DNA from: Gallionellaceae bacterium
GTDB taxonomy: Bacteria; Pseudomonadota; Gammaproteobacteria; Burkholderiales; Gallionellaceae
NCBI GenBank assembly: GCA_003151655.1
Contig: PLYB01000207.1
Coordinates: 1-5,836, forward strand
Length of the DNA stretch: 5,836 bases
Direction of reading: 5' to 3'
Part shown: in pieces, positions 1-5,558 of the stretch
How positions within the stretch are numbered: position 1 is the stretch's first letter
Layout: each line of letters starts with the position of its first letter
Position numbers and translations under genes: made by a program
Notes under the pieces: generated by a model
Database searches by the model: none
Told to the model about the DNA's origin: nothing
The model's input: the letters and a program-made list of their open reading frames with translations, nothing else

Positions 1-712
1 AATGCGTAGCGGCAGCACCTTTTAGCGGGCCATTATCAACTGCTGTGACTTTCAAGCCACGTTGAGCCAATTGCCATGTCCAACCGCCGGGGGCGGCACC
101 CAAGTCTACTGCTGTCATGCCTGGCTTTAGCCAGTGTGCTTGTTCGGATTTGTCGAGAAATACCTCGAATGCTTCCGCCAGCTTGAGGTAAGAGCGGCTC
201 GGTGCATCGTGCGCCATGCTGACGCGATGTATGCCGTTATGCGATGTAGAGCTGTTTTCTGGATCGCTGGTGGCGATCAGGGCATGCTGGCTGTCTGGAA
301 AAAAAATGTGTAAACGGAGCAGGGCAGCGTCATCCGTCAAGCGCGACAAGGCTCGCAGTTTTTCTTCCAGCAAAGGTTGAAAACGTCGGGTGAAGCCGGA
401 AAGCATTTTGCCATCATTGGTGTCAGGTACTTCCAGATACAAAGCTCCGAATATTTCCGGCGAAGCCGGAATCGCGGCCAGCAGCGGCGTAAGCCGGTCG
501 CGTTCCGGTAGATCGTTTACCTGTGCATGCAGGTTAAGCAGTTGGCGAGCGAAAGTAAGATGTTTATAACTCAGGCGCGGCTTGCCTTGCAGAATGACAT
601 AGCCGCTATTTTCCGTTGCATTGATGGATTTCGCCTGCGATTCTTCGACGCAGTCGCGCTCAAAGCCGGGGCGGCAATAAATCAGCCATTGTTGCGGGTG
701 TGTGGTTTCCAT
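1..712 (-). CDS. rlmM: 23S rRNA C2498 2'-O-ribose methyltransferase RlmM, 3' end missing
   Basis: Cytoplasmic SAM-dependent enzyme; the family methylates the 2'-OH of C2498 in 23S rRNA. About 237 codons are present; the E. coli protein has about 366 residues, so roughly two thirds is visible and the C-terminus lies beyond base 1. Counting from the ATG at 712, the N-terminal part carries a THUMP-like domain (IYCRPGFERDC near residue 11; EVPDTNDGKM near 94). It is followed by DAPSRSYLKL, whose lysine (about K177) corresponds to the first catalytic lysine of the RrmJ/RlmM tetrad, and by SAM motif I, VDLGAAPGGW (about 202-211), then VTAVDNGPLKG (D226). An in-frame ATG at 721 adds three residues. 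Neither start has a clear Shine-Dalgarno and the frame stays open upstream, so the start is not settled. It lies 52 bases after the flavoenzyme stop and is probably co-transcribed with it. The identification is strong because motif order and spacing match E. coli RlmM. Confidence 0.93.
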   Translation of the reverse strand, partial: METTHPQQWLIYCRPGFERDCVEESQAKSINATENSGYVILQGKPRLSYKHLTFARQLLNLHAQVNDLPERDRLTPLLAAIPASPEIFGALYLEVPDTNDGKMLSGFTRRFQPLLEEKLRALSRLTDDAALLRLHIFFPDSQHALIATSDPENSSTSHNGIHRVSMAHDAPSRSYLKLAEAFEVFLDKSEQAHWLKPGMTAVDLGAAPGGWTWQLAQRGLKVTAVDNGPLKGAAATH

Positions 713-773
713 GGCGCGCATGCTAGGCGTTGGGGCGCTAATTAGCAATGCAAGCGGCAATATATTTGCAAAA

Positions 774-2069
774 CTATGCCGTACCAAATTTAGTTTCTAC
801 CAAAACACCTAGTTCTTTCAGGAATGGAGTCGGCAAAATTCCGCCAGCGCAGACGATGATCGCATCGTTGCGCAGTTCAACTGCTTGACCGTTGTAATCC
901 AGCTTAGCTTTATTCTGCTCGACCAGTTTTACGGTCGACTTGAGCATGACCTTTATTTTACCCTGTGCTTCCAATTCCTTTAGTTGCTCACGATTCTTTG
1001 CTTTGCCGCGACCGAAAGCATCGCTCCGGTAGGAAAGGGTGACCGTGGTGCCGGGCTCTCTGGCAATGGCAATGGCCGCTTCGAGTGCGCTATCGCCACC
1101 ACCGACCACCAGTACATGCTTGTTGCGGTATTGTTCAGGGTCGATCAAACGATACACAACTTTGGGCAGGTCTTCTCCCGGAACACCTAGTTTGCGCGGC
1201 GTTCCGCGACGGCCAATTGAAAGCAAGACCGTGCGCGTTTGATAGCTTTGTTTCGTGGTTTTTACCATGAAACCTTTGTCGGTTTTGGTAATTCCTTCCA
1301 TGCGTTCGTTATAGTTGATCTTTATGCCTGTTTTCTTGATCACGCCATGCCAGAATTCCAGCAGTCTTTCTTTGCTGATCTCGGTCATTTTGACTTCACC
1401 AATGATCGGTAGTTTGATCGGTGCTGTCATCGCGATTTTATTGCGGGGATATTGGAAAATCGCGCCACCCAGAGATTCTTCTTGCTCTACTACCGCGTAA
1501 CGTAATCTTCTATCGATGGCTCCAAGCGCCCCGGCAAGCCCTGCCGGACCCGCACCGACGATCACCACATCAAGAGGGTTGCTGCTTCCCTTTAGTTTGC
1601 TGATGGAGTCAATTGCTTGCGTACCTTGCGTGGCCGCCTTGCGAATGAGTCCCATGCCGCCCAATTCACCGGCGATAAAAATACCCGGAATATTGGTTTC
1701 AAAACTGGGGGAGACTTGGGGGATGTCCATGCCTCGTTTTTCAGTGCCGAACACGAGGGTAATGGCACCGTGCGGGCAAGCCGCCATACAGGCACCGTGG
1801 CCGATACACACCGTCGGATTGATAAATACAGCCTTGCCTTTAATCATCCCGATTGCCTCTTCCGGGCAGGCGGCGATGCAACTACCCGCGCCCAAACATT
1901 TTTTGGGGTCGATCAGTGGGTGCAGTGATGAGGGTTCCGTGAGTCCGGCTTCTACCGACTCTTGTAGTTGCTCCACAGCGGCGGTTTCTTTTTTACTTTT
2001 TCCGCGTAGGTAAAAAAATACCACGATAGCAAGTGGGATTGCGTAGATTTCGAGTCCGTAAGTTTCCAT
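774..2069 (-). CDS. membrane-anchored ferredoxin-domain FAD/NAD(P)-dependent oxidoreductase (thioredoxin-reductase-like, permuted)
   Basis: A 431-residue flavoprotein, function not known. One hydrophobic helix (about residues 6-21) followed by LRGKSKK suggests an inner-membrane anchor with a cytoplasmic body. Two ferredoxin motifs follow: C58-x5-C64-x3-C68-P and C88-x5-C94-x3-C98-P. The usual second cysteine of each is replaced, by A61 and H91. Residues 123-150 (ETNIPGIFIAGELGG, then RKAATQGTQA) match the segment that normally closes thioredoxin-reductase-like proteins. The FAD-binding Rossmann motif VVIVGAGPAGLAG comes only at 168-180, the NAD(P)H motif VLVVGGGDSALEAA at 319-332, and the chain ends soon after IIVCAGGILPTPFLKELGV (404-422). 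The redox CxxC of thioredoxin reductase is absent; RLIDPEQYRNK stands in its place. It probably passes electrons between NAD(P)H, FAD and iron-sulfur centres at the membrane; the partner is unknown. The ATG at 2069 puts the anchor at the N-terminus, but no good ribosome binding site precedes it. It leads into rlmM. Confidence 0.88.
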   Translation of the reverse strand: METYGLEIYAIPLAIVVFFYLRGKSKKETAAVEQLQESVEAGLTEPSSLHPLIDPKKCLGAGSCIAACPEEAIGMIKGKAVFINPTVCIGHGACMAACPHGAITLVFGTEKRGMDIPQVSPSFETNIPGIFIAGELGGMGLIRKAATQGTQAIDSISKLKGSSNPLDVVIVGAGPAGLAGALGAIDRRLRYAVVEQEESLGGAIFQYPRNKIAMTAPIKLPIIGEVKMTEISKERLLEFWHGVIKKTGIKINYNERMEGITKTDKGFMVKTTKQSYQTRTVLLSIGRRGTPRKLGVPGEDLPKVVYRLIDPEQYRNKHVLVVGGGDSALEAAIAIAREPGTTVTLSYRSDAFGRGKAKNREQLKELEAQGKIKVMLKSTVKLVEQNKAKLDYNGQAVELRNDAIIVCAGGILPTPFLKELGVLVETKFGTA

Positions 2070-2349
2070 GTTGGATTTGGTCGGTGTAGAAGTGGGATGA
2101 ATATCAGAGCATCCAGAATAATTCGATTATGCTTTATTCATGTATCGTCTGGCAGTATTCTATGCGCGCTCGCAAGGGGTGGCAATATTGATTTTAACAG
2201 CACTACGGTCGGTGACTCGATTGGTTCGCTACAAACCAGTCTAAATGACATGTTGAGTTGAACCCGTTCGTCACTTGAGGCAAGATGCGCGTTCGGGATT
2301 TATCCCCCAAGAGTATTTTGTAATAACTAACCGACAAGAGAAAATAAAT
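2070..2349. other. intergenic region between divergent flavoenzyme and yebC-family genes
   Basis: A 280-base gap that must hold promoters for both directions. No strong -35/-10 pair could be assigned. The best plus-strand -10-like hexamer is TGTAAT at 2319-2324, without a matching -35 at 16-18 bases. A short dyad, GGGAT-TT-ATCCC, lies at 2295-2306, about 45 bases before the yebC-family start. No tRNA, small ORF with a convincing start signal, or terminator was seen. Confidence 0.5.
2336..2341 (+). promoter_or_regulatory. weak ribosome binding site of the yebC-family gene
   Basis: AAGAGA ends 8 bases before the ATG at 2350. It is only a partial Shine-Dalgarno match, but it supports 2350 over the in-frame ATG at 2275, which would add 25 residues foreign to the family. 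Confidence 0.5.
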
Positions 2350-3054
2350 ATGGGCGCACAGTGGAAAGCCAGGCACAAAGAAATCGCAGCGAACGCAAAG
2401 GGTCAGATTTTCGGCAAGCTCGCCAAAGAAATCATGGTGGCCGCGAAAGGCGGTGCTGATCCAAGCGCTAATTCGCGTTTGCGCCTTGTGGTCGAGCAAG
2501 CAAAAAAAGTATCCATGCCCAAAGAAACACTGGATCGCGCCATCAAAAAAGGTGCAGGTCTGCTCGACGGTGGTGCGCAACTCGAACGCCTCGTCTATGA
2601 AGGCTTTGCCCCGCACCGCGTACCCGTCATCGTCGAATGTCTCTCCGATAACATCAATCGCACCAAGTCCAGCATGAACGTACTGTTCCGTAAAGGCCAG
2701 CTCGGTGTGGAAGGCTCCGTCTCATGGGACTTTAACTATGTTGGCATGATCGAAGCCGCGCCGAACTCAAAAGAAACCGACGCGGAAGTGGCCGCCATCG
2801 AAGCGGGCGCGCAAGACTTTGAGCCATCCGAAGAAGGTGCAACTCTGTTCATTACCGACGTGACCGATCTCGATGCCGTGTGCAAAGCCTTGCCCGCGCA
2901 AGGCTTCACCGTCACCTCCGCCCAACTAGGCTACCGCCCGAAGAACCCCGTTACCCTCAGCAGCGATGCAGAGCGCGAAGAAGTAGAAGCGTTCCTGAGC
3001 GCGATCGATGAAGATGATGACGTGCAGAATGTTTATGTGGGACTGGCGGGGTAG
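2350..3054 (+). CDS. YebC/PmpR/TACO1-family protein (MGAQWK-type paralogue)
   Basis: A 234-residue cytoplasmic protein of the YebC family. Members were long annotated as DNA-binding regulators (PmpR in Pseudomonas); more recent work on YebC/TACO1 points to a ribosome-associated role in translating proline-rich stretches. Which applies here cannot be read from sequence. Family hallmarks are the basic helical N-terminus (MGAQWKARHK), GADPSANSRLR (35-45), the central YEGF...VIVECLSDN-x-NRT block (83-105), RKGQLG...GSVSWDF (114-128) and the acidic DEDDDVQNVYVGLAG end (220-234). The start at 2350 gives the family N-terminus. MGAQWK differs from the MAGHSKW of classical YebC, so this is probably a paralogue and not the ruvC-linked gene; no ruv gene is nearby. 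Third positions are richer in G and C than in the right-hand genes, which may reflect strong expression. It stands alone on the plus strand and ends just before a hairpin terminator. Confidence 0.95.
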   Translation: MGAQWKARHKEIAANAKGQIFGKLAKEIMVAAKGGADPSANSRLRLVVEQAKKVSMPKETLDRAIKKGAGLLDGGAQLERLVYEGFAPHRVPVIVECLSDNINRTKSSMNVLFRKGQLGVEGSVSWDFNYVGMIEAAPNSKETDAEVAAIEAGAQDFEPSEEGATLFITDVTDLDAVCKALPAQGFTVTSAQLGYRPKNPVTLSSDAEREEVEAFLSAIDEDDDVQNVYVGLAG

Positions 3055-3072
3055 AGGCGGGAAGAGTAAAGA

Positions 3073-3096
3073 AACCGAGCAATTAGCTCGGTTCTT
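3073..3096. terminator. bidirectional intrinsic terminator between convergent genes
   Basis: AACCGAGC (3073-3080) pairs perfectly with GCTCGGTT (3086-3093) around the loop AATTA. On the plus strand it is followed by the moderately T-rich CTTGTCT, 18 bases after the yebC-family stop. On the minus strand the stem is followed by TTTCTTTACTC, so it can also end the winged-helix transcript, whose stop is at 3143. Confidence 0.8.
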
Positions 3097-3142
3097 GTCT
3101 GGCTTAATTCAATGGCTAATTCTATTTGAGAAGGGAAGATGC

Positions 3143-3403
3143 TTACGACAACTTTAACTGTACCTTGGATTTTGCTCCCGGTTTTGCTTTGGGAATAAAT
3201 CCGGATAACCTGCAACGAATCCCTTCGATCTTCTTGCCATTTTCAAATCGAATCGAATCGCACACCATGATCTCCCGTTTTGCGGCTAGCTCCGTCAGGT
3301 GGAGACGTGTCTGGGCAAGTGAAATATCTACAGCAGCAGCAATCTCGGTATCGAGTTTTTCACCGTGTATTTTAAGGTATTGAAGTATTTTATTCGTAGG
3401 CAT
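3143..3403 (-). CDS. small winged-helix DNA-binding protein
   Basis: An 86-residue protein, MPTNKILQYLKIHGEKL onward. Residues about 4-50 read as a helix-turn-helix: a first helix (NKILQYLKIHG), LDTEIAAAVDISLAQTRLHL (18-37) as the helix-turn-helix, and TELAAKREIMVCD entering a wing. The wing strands are DSIRFENGKKIEGIRCRL, and the basic tail PKAKPGAKSKVQLKLS resembles nucleic-acid-binding tails. It is probably a transcription regulator of the ArsR/FaeA-like winged-helix kind; its target and ligand are unknown. The frame is open to an ATG at 3454, but that extension would run through the HU terminator hairpin, so the ATG at 3403 is preferred. No good Shine-Dalgarno precedes it. It lies directly downstream of the HU gene and its 3' end faces the yebC-family gene. 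An in-frame AATCG triplet repeat (3246-3260) encodes part of the DSIRFE segment. Confidence 0.75.
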   Translation of the reverse strand: MPTNKILQYLKIHGEKLDTEIAAAVDISLAQTRLHLTELAAKREIMVCDSIRFENGKKIEGIRCRLSGFIPKAKPGAKSKVQLKLS

Positions 3404-3420
3404 AGGTCGATTACCGGGCA

Positions 3421-3450
3421 GAAAAAAGACCGGAGATTTAACCGGTCTTT
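3421..3450 (-). terminator. strong intrinsic terminator of the HU gene
   Basis: AAAGACCGG (3425-3433) and CCGGTCTTT (3442-3450) form a perfect 9-bp stem around an 8-base loop. Reading the minus strand, the stem runs into six T residues (3427-3422). It begins 35 bases after the HU stop codon and ends only 17 bases before the winged-helix ATG. Confidence 0.9.
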
Positions 3451-3452
3451 GC

Positions 3453-3458
3453 ATTGTA
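3453..3458 (-). promoter_or_regulatory. possible -10 element for the winged-helix gene
   Basis: TACAAT on the minus strand matches the sigma-70 -10 consensus at five of six positions and lies between the HU stop and its terminator. No good -35 is present at 16-18 bases. If used, transcription would start inside the terminator stem and so avoid forming it. Confidence 0.2.
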
Positions 3459-3484
3459 CCTACTGATTGCGATGTTTACTTCTT

Positions 3485-3760
3485 TTATCGGTTTACCGCT
3501 GCTTTCAGCGTAGCCCCTGCTTTGAACGCCGGCACCTTGGATGCCTTAATTTTTAACTCCGCTCCCGTCTTGGGGTTGCGTCCAACACGTGCTGCGCGTT
3601 GGCGTACTTCAAACGAGCCAAAGCCAACCAGAGATAAGGAGTCGCCTTTTTTCAGCGTAGCGGTAATGATTTCGATCAATCCGGCGACGTTGCGGTCAGC
3701 GTCTGCCTTTGTGCTCCCCGTTTTCTTTGCGAGTGCATCTATCAGTTCTTTGCGATTCAT
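3485..3760 (-). CDS. hup: HU-family nucleoid-associated DNA-binding protein
   Basis: A 91-residue histone-like protein that binds and bends DNA without strong sequence preference and compacts the nucleoid as a dimer. The whole family pattern is present: the MNRKELIDALAKKTG helix start, GFGSF (46-50), the arm signature with VGRNPKTG (59-66) including the intercalating proline P63, and KASKVPAFKAGATLKAAV (72-89). Length is normal for HU (about 90 residues). IHF subunits have longer, different arms, so HU fits better. The start is fixed by an AGGGAG ribosome binding site 8 bases upstream. It appears to be a single-gene transcript closed by the terminator at 3421-3450, with the winged-helix gene just beyond. 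The choice between hupA and hupB types is not possible from sequence alone. Confidence 0.97.
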   Translation of the reverse strand: MNRKELIDALAKKTGSTKADADRNVAGLIEIITATLKKGDSLSLVGFGSFEVRQRAARVGRNPKTGAELKIKASKVPAFKAGATLKAAVNR

Positions 3761-3768
3761 GTGTATAG

Positions 3769-3774
3769 CTCCCT
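3769..3774 (-). promoter_or_regulatory. ribosome binding site of the HU gene
   Basis: AGGGAG on the minus strand, 8 bases before the ATG at 3760; one of the two clearest Shine-Dalgarno sequences in the window. Confidence 0.85.
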
Positions 3775-3798
3775 GTAGTTTGTTATGGTCATACGCAT

Positions 3799-3810
3799 GG
3801 AAATATTTCC
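3799..3810. repeat. 12-bp perfect palindrome in the HU leader
   Basis: GGAAATATTTCC is identical on both strands and lies 39 bases before the HU ATG. It directly follows a weak candidate promoter (TTGCTT at 3846-3841, 17-base spacer, AACAAT at 3823-3818), so it would sit near +1 as an operator-like dyad. Function is inferred from position only. Confidence 0.4.
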
Positions 3811-3817
3811 GGTGAGG

Positions 3818-3846
3818 ATTGTTTAGGATATTGCGCCGGAAAGCAA
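3818..3846 (-). promoter_or_regulatory. candidate sigma-70 promoter of the HU gene
   Basis: TTGCTT (3846-3841) and AACAAT (3823-3818) are separated by 17 bases on the minus strand. The -35 matches three of six consensus positions and the -10 four of six. The location, about 50 bases before the ribosome binding site, is reasonable, but the match is weak. The rest of 3847-3960 shows no recognisable element. Confidence 0.25.
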
Positions 3847-3960
3847 GGCATTCTCACTCATATCGAAGTAATGAATCATAGCCGACTAATCTGAATGTAT
3901 GGCAATTCCAACTTGGCTGAAAATTTTTGCTGCTTCGAAATGAGTTTTTGCGCGATCAGA

Positions 3961-4611
3961 TCAATAAATGCTAATAATCTGGCGACGATCTTTCAGTGAC
4001 GTGGCAATATAATGCTCTTCTCCCTTTTGGAAGCTGAGAAACTGTAAGCCTATTCTGAATTGGTGATTCTCCGAGCTTAGGATGGTATAGGCCATCCGCC
4101 CCCTGATTTCAATAATCTTTTCTTTTTGTTTGCTTGTATACCAAGGCAATGCCAGCAAAACTGTAACGTCATCTGTTACAAATATATTATGATCGGAAAA
4201 AATACTCGTCCCAGAAAGTGATACTTCGTAAGTGCGACCATGGAAAATTTCATTTTTACCATGGTCGTTATAAACAATAGCAATTTTCCAATGAGCGACG
4301 TACCGTGGTTCTCGAGGTATGAGAGTATTGGAGTCTTCCTGTTTCAAAGTCGTTATTGAGTTTTCCTTAGACACGTGCGAATTTCTGCCCGCTTGTTTTT
4401 TTCTTGATACATCATGGTTACGCCGCAGCCGATGTTTGCCTACGAATCCAGCTAAACGGCTTTTCACAAACTTGGGCGGATGAAAAATGACTGATATTTG
4501 TTCAGACTCTGCGGAGTTTTCTACGGTGACGAGTCGCGTGTACCGATATTTTGGGGCAACGCGGATGCCTGGTCTTGTTGGGGCGTGCGTATGCCTGATC
4601 TTATTGCTCAC
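3961..4611 (-). CDS. PilZ-like domain protein with basic N-terminal extension
   Basis: 216 residues. The C-terminal half (about 98-195) reads as a PilZ domain: IPREPRYVAHWKIAIVY, then HGRTYEVSLSGTSIF, a strand-rich VTVLLALPW, and IEIRGRMAYTIL...FRIGLQFLSF. PilZ domains sense cyclic di-GMP through RxxxR and (D/N)xSxxG. Here the first is only R100-x2-R103 and the second is E129-V-S-L-S-G134, so binding is uncertain. Residues 1-95 match nothing I recognise; they carry about 20 K/R against 7 D/E and no methionine after the first. The start is a GTG at 4611 with GAGG six bases upstream. A TTG at codon 90, just before the domain, is an alternative with a poorly spaced AAGGA. An open frame of about 95 codons upstream of the domain would arise by chance only about 1% of the time, which favours the long form. 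No terminator is obvious after the stop. It lies downstream of the pilin-like gene on the same strand. Confidence 0.8.
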   Translation of the reverse strand: MSNKIRHTHAPTRPGIRVAPKYRYTRLVTVENSAESEQISVIFHPPKFVKSRLAGFVGKHRLRRNHDVSRKKQAGRNSHVSKENSITTLKQEDSNTLIPREPRYVAHWKIAIVYNDHGKNEIFHGRTYEVSLSGTSIFSDHNIFVTDDVTVLLALPWYTSKQKEKIIEIRGRMAYTILSSENHQFRIGLQFLSFQKGEEHYIATSLKDRRQIISIY

Positions 4612-4617
4612 ATCGCA

Positions 4618-4621
4618 CCTC
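4618..4621 (-). promoter_or_regulatory. ribosome binding site of the PilZ-like gene
   Basis: GAGG on the minus strand, six bases before the GTG start at 4611 and four bases before an ATG at 4613. That ATG is followed at once by TGA, so only the GTG opens a reading frame. Confidence 0.6.
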
Positions 4622-4634
4622 TATACTTATAGAG
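4619..4634. repeat. inverted repeat overlapping the PilZ ribosome binding site
   Basis: CTCTATA (4619-4625) and TATAGAG (4628-4634) are perfect inverse copies separated by two bases. In the minus-strand transcript it could fold as a six-pair stem with a four-base loop that covers most of the GAGG, or act as a DNA operator. Confidence 0.55.
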
Positions 4635-4747
4635 TTATTGAATAGGGTTGCTGAAAAATAGCATTGCAGGTAATCATTCAACTCGTGTCATCATAAATTT
4701 GCGTGGCACATTCAGTTTTATATTTTTGAGAATTAGCGGTACATTCA

Positions 4748-5521
4748 TTATTCCGCTGCACGCCTTGCTGAAGCACACCGGAATGGCTCAACTGAAAGGA
4801 CACCTATTAGTCTTCTATCGTTGCCAAAATATGCAAATGAAACGGTAACACCCTTGCTTATAAAAGCTTCAACGAAATGTTTTGTGGTGCAGACCCAGTT
4901 AACCATAGATTTTTCTAAAGTGTTTTTAAGCGAAGCCCAGGAAACACTGTCGGAACTGATGTCCAAAAGCGTGTAGTTGTATTGCAATTCATTTGACACG
5001 CCAACGGCGGAATCCAGGCGAGTTGTTTTATCAACCATCTTCGGCAGGGCTACATTTTCTTGCGATGCAATTGCCGATAACTCATTATCACTATAGGCAT
5101 ACCATGAGCGATCAGGGCCGTTTATCCGGAATTGTTCTATTATTTTTGCCGCATTTGTTTTGCGCAAGTAATCCTGATAAGCAGGAATCGCAACTGCCAC
5201 AAAGATTCCGAGAACGGCAACTGCCGCAAAAAAACTTCCGATTGCAATTCCTACAGATGAGGATCCCTTGTTGCTTGTGTTTCTGGTGGCCGTCTTGCCA
5301 GACTTAGCGCGACGAAGCTCTTGCCTTCTTGCAAATGCTCTGTCTTCTGCTTGAGTGGCATCTTCATTGGTGCCAATTGTCGAGCTATGGAACTTATCGC
5401 TTTCTGAGGCAGAACTTGTTTTTTTGGTATTCATCGACACCGCTTTAACCTCGGTGACTTTGTTGCCAACCATGGCTAACGCTTTAGTCTCTTTATTCAA
5501 TCTATTTGTTGATTTATTCAT
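4748..5521 (-). CDS. single-pass inner-membrane protein with type IV pilin-like helix and two-cysteine periplasmic domain
   Basis: 257 residues, function unknown. Residues 1-90 are hydrophilic, rich in S, T, N and K, with a charged patch (AEDRAFARRQELRRAKSGK, 58-76), and are probably cytoplasmic and disordered. A hydrophobic helix at about 91-114 ends in AVLGIFVAVAIPAYQDYLRK (101-120), very like the pilin sequence ILAAIAIPAYQDY. There is no G/FTLIE prepilin peptidase site before it, so it is likely an uncleaved signal anchor. The outer domain (121-257) has LPKMVDKTTRLDSAVG (159-174), a NYTLLD strand, and C211 and C249 in a CTTKHFVEAFISKGV...FRC arrangement, suggesting a disulfide. I recall a family of small hypothetical secreted proteins with this TRLD...CTT...C pattern, but not a role. 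The start is set by AGGAG eight bases upstream. It could anchor to, or imitate, the type IV pilus inner-membrane platform; that is speculation. Confidence 0.8.
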   Translation of the reverse strand: MNKSTNRLNKETKALAMVGNKVTEVKAVSMNTKKTSSASESDKFHSSTIGTNEDATQAEDRAFARRQELRRAKSGKTATRNTSNKGSSSVGIAIGSFFAAVAVLGIFVAVAIPAYQDYLRKTNAAKIIEQFRINGPDRSWYAYSDNELSAIASQENVALPKMVDKTTRLDSAVGVSNELQYNYTLLDISSDSVSWASLKNTLEKSMVNWVCTTKHFVEAFISKGVTVSFAYFGNDRRLIGVLSVEPFRCASARRAAE

Positions 5522-5529
5522 TTGAGTTT

Positions 5530-5534
5530 CTCCT
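5530..5534 (-). promoter_or_regulatory. ribosome binding site of the pilin-like membrane protein gene
   Basis: AGGAG on the minus strand, eight bases before the ATG at 5521. It favours this start over in-frame ATGs at codons 17 and 30. Confidence 0.8.
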
Positions 5535-5558
5535 GGCTTTCGATGTCGCTGTGATTCG

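Noticed and set aside
527..745. 72-codon plus-strand open frame opposite rlmM
   Set aside because: It is antisense to the THUMP-like part of RlmM, whose translation is unambiguous; no initiation signal or family match.
1516..2013. 165-codon open frame on the plus strand opposite the flavoenzyme
   Set aside because: It lies wholly antisense to a gene with clear ferredoxin and Rossmann motifs, and its product is low-complexity (rich in P, A and S) with no recognisable domain or ribosome binding site.
2200..2245. GGTTCG-containing stretch as a possible tRNA T-arm
   Set aside because: No matching acceptor, anticodon or D arms could be folded around it.
2275..2349. 25-residue N-terminal extension of the YebC-family protein
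   Set aside because: The family begins at MGAQWK, and a partial ribosome binding site lies just before 2350.
2203..2616. 137-codon minus-strand open frame opposite the yebC-family gene
   Set aside because: It overlaps the conserved N-terminal half of the YebC family protein, and the translated product resembles nothing.
3246..3260. Three tandem AATCG units as a phase-variable repeat
   Set aside because: Three copies of five bases inside a coding segment are too few to suggest slippage control.
3404..3454. 17-residue N-terminal extension of the winged-helix protein from the ATG at 3454
   Set aside because: The extension is the translated HU terminator hairpin and T-run; the helix-turn-helix domain starts naturally at 3403.
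4648..4848. 66-codon plus-strand open frame spanning the gap and the membrane protein 3' end
   Set aside because: It overlaps the well-supported minus-strand gene, lacks a ribosome binding site and has no recognisable features.
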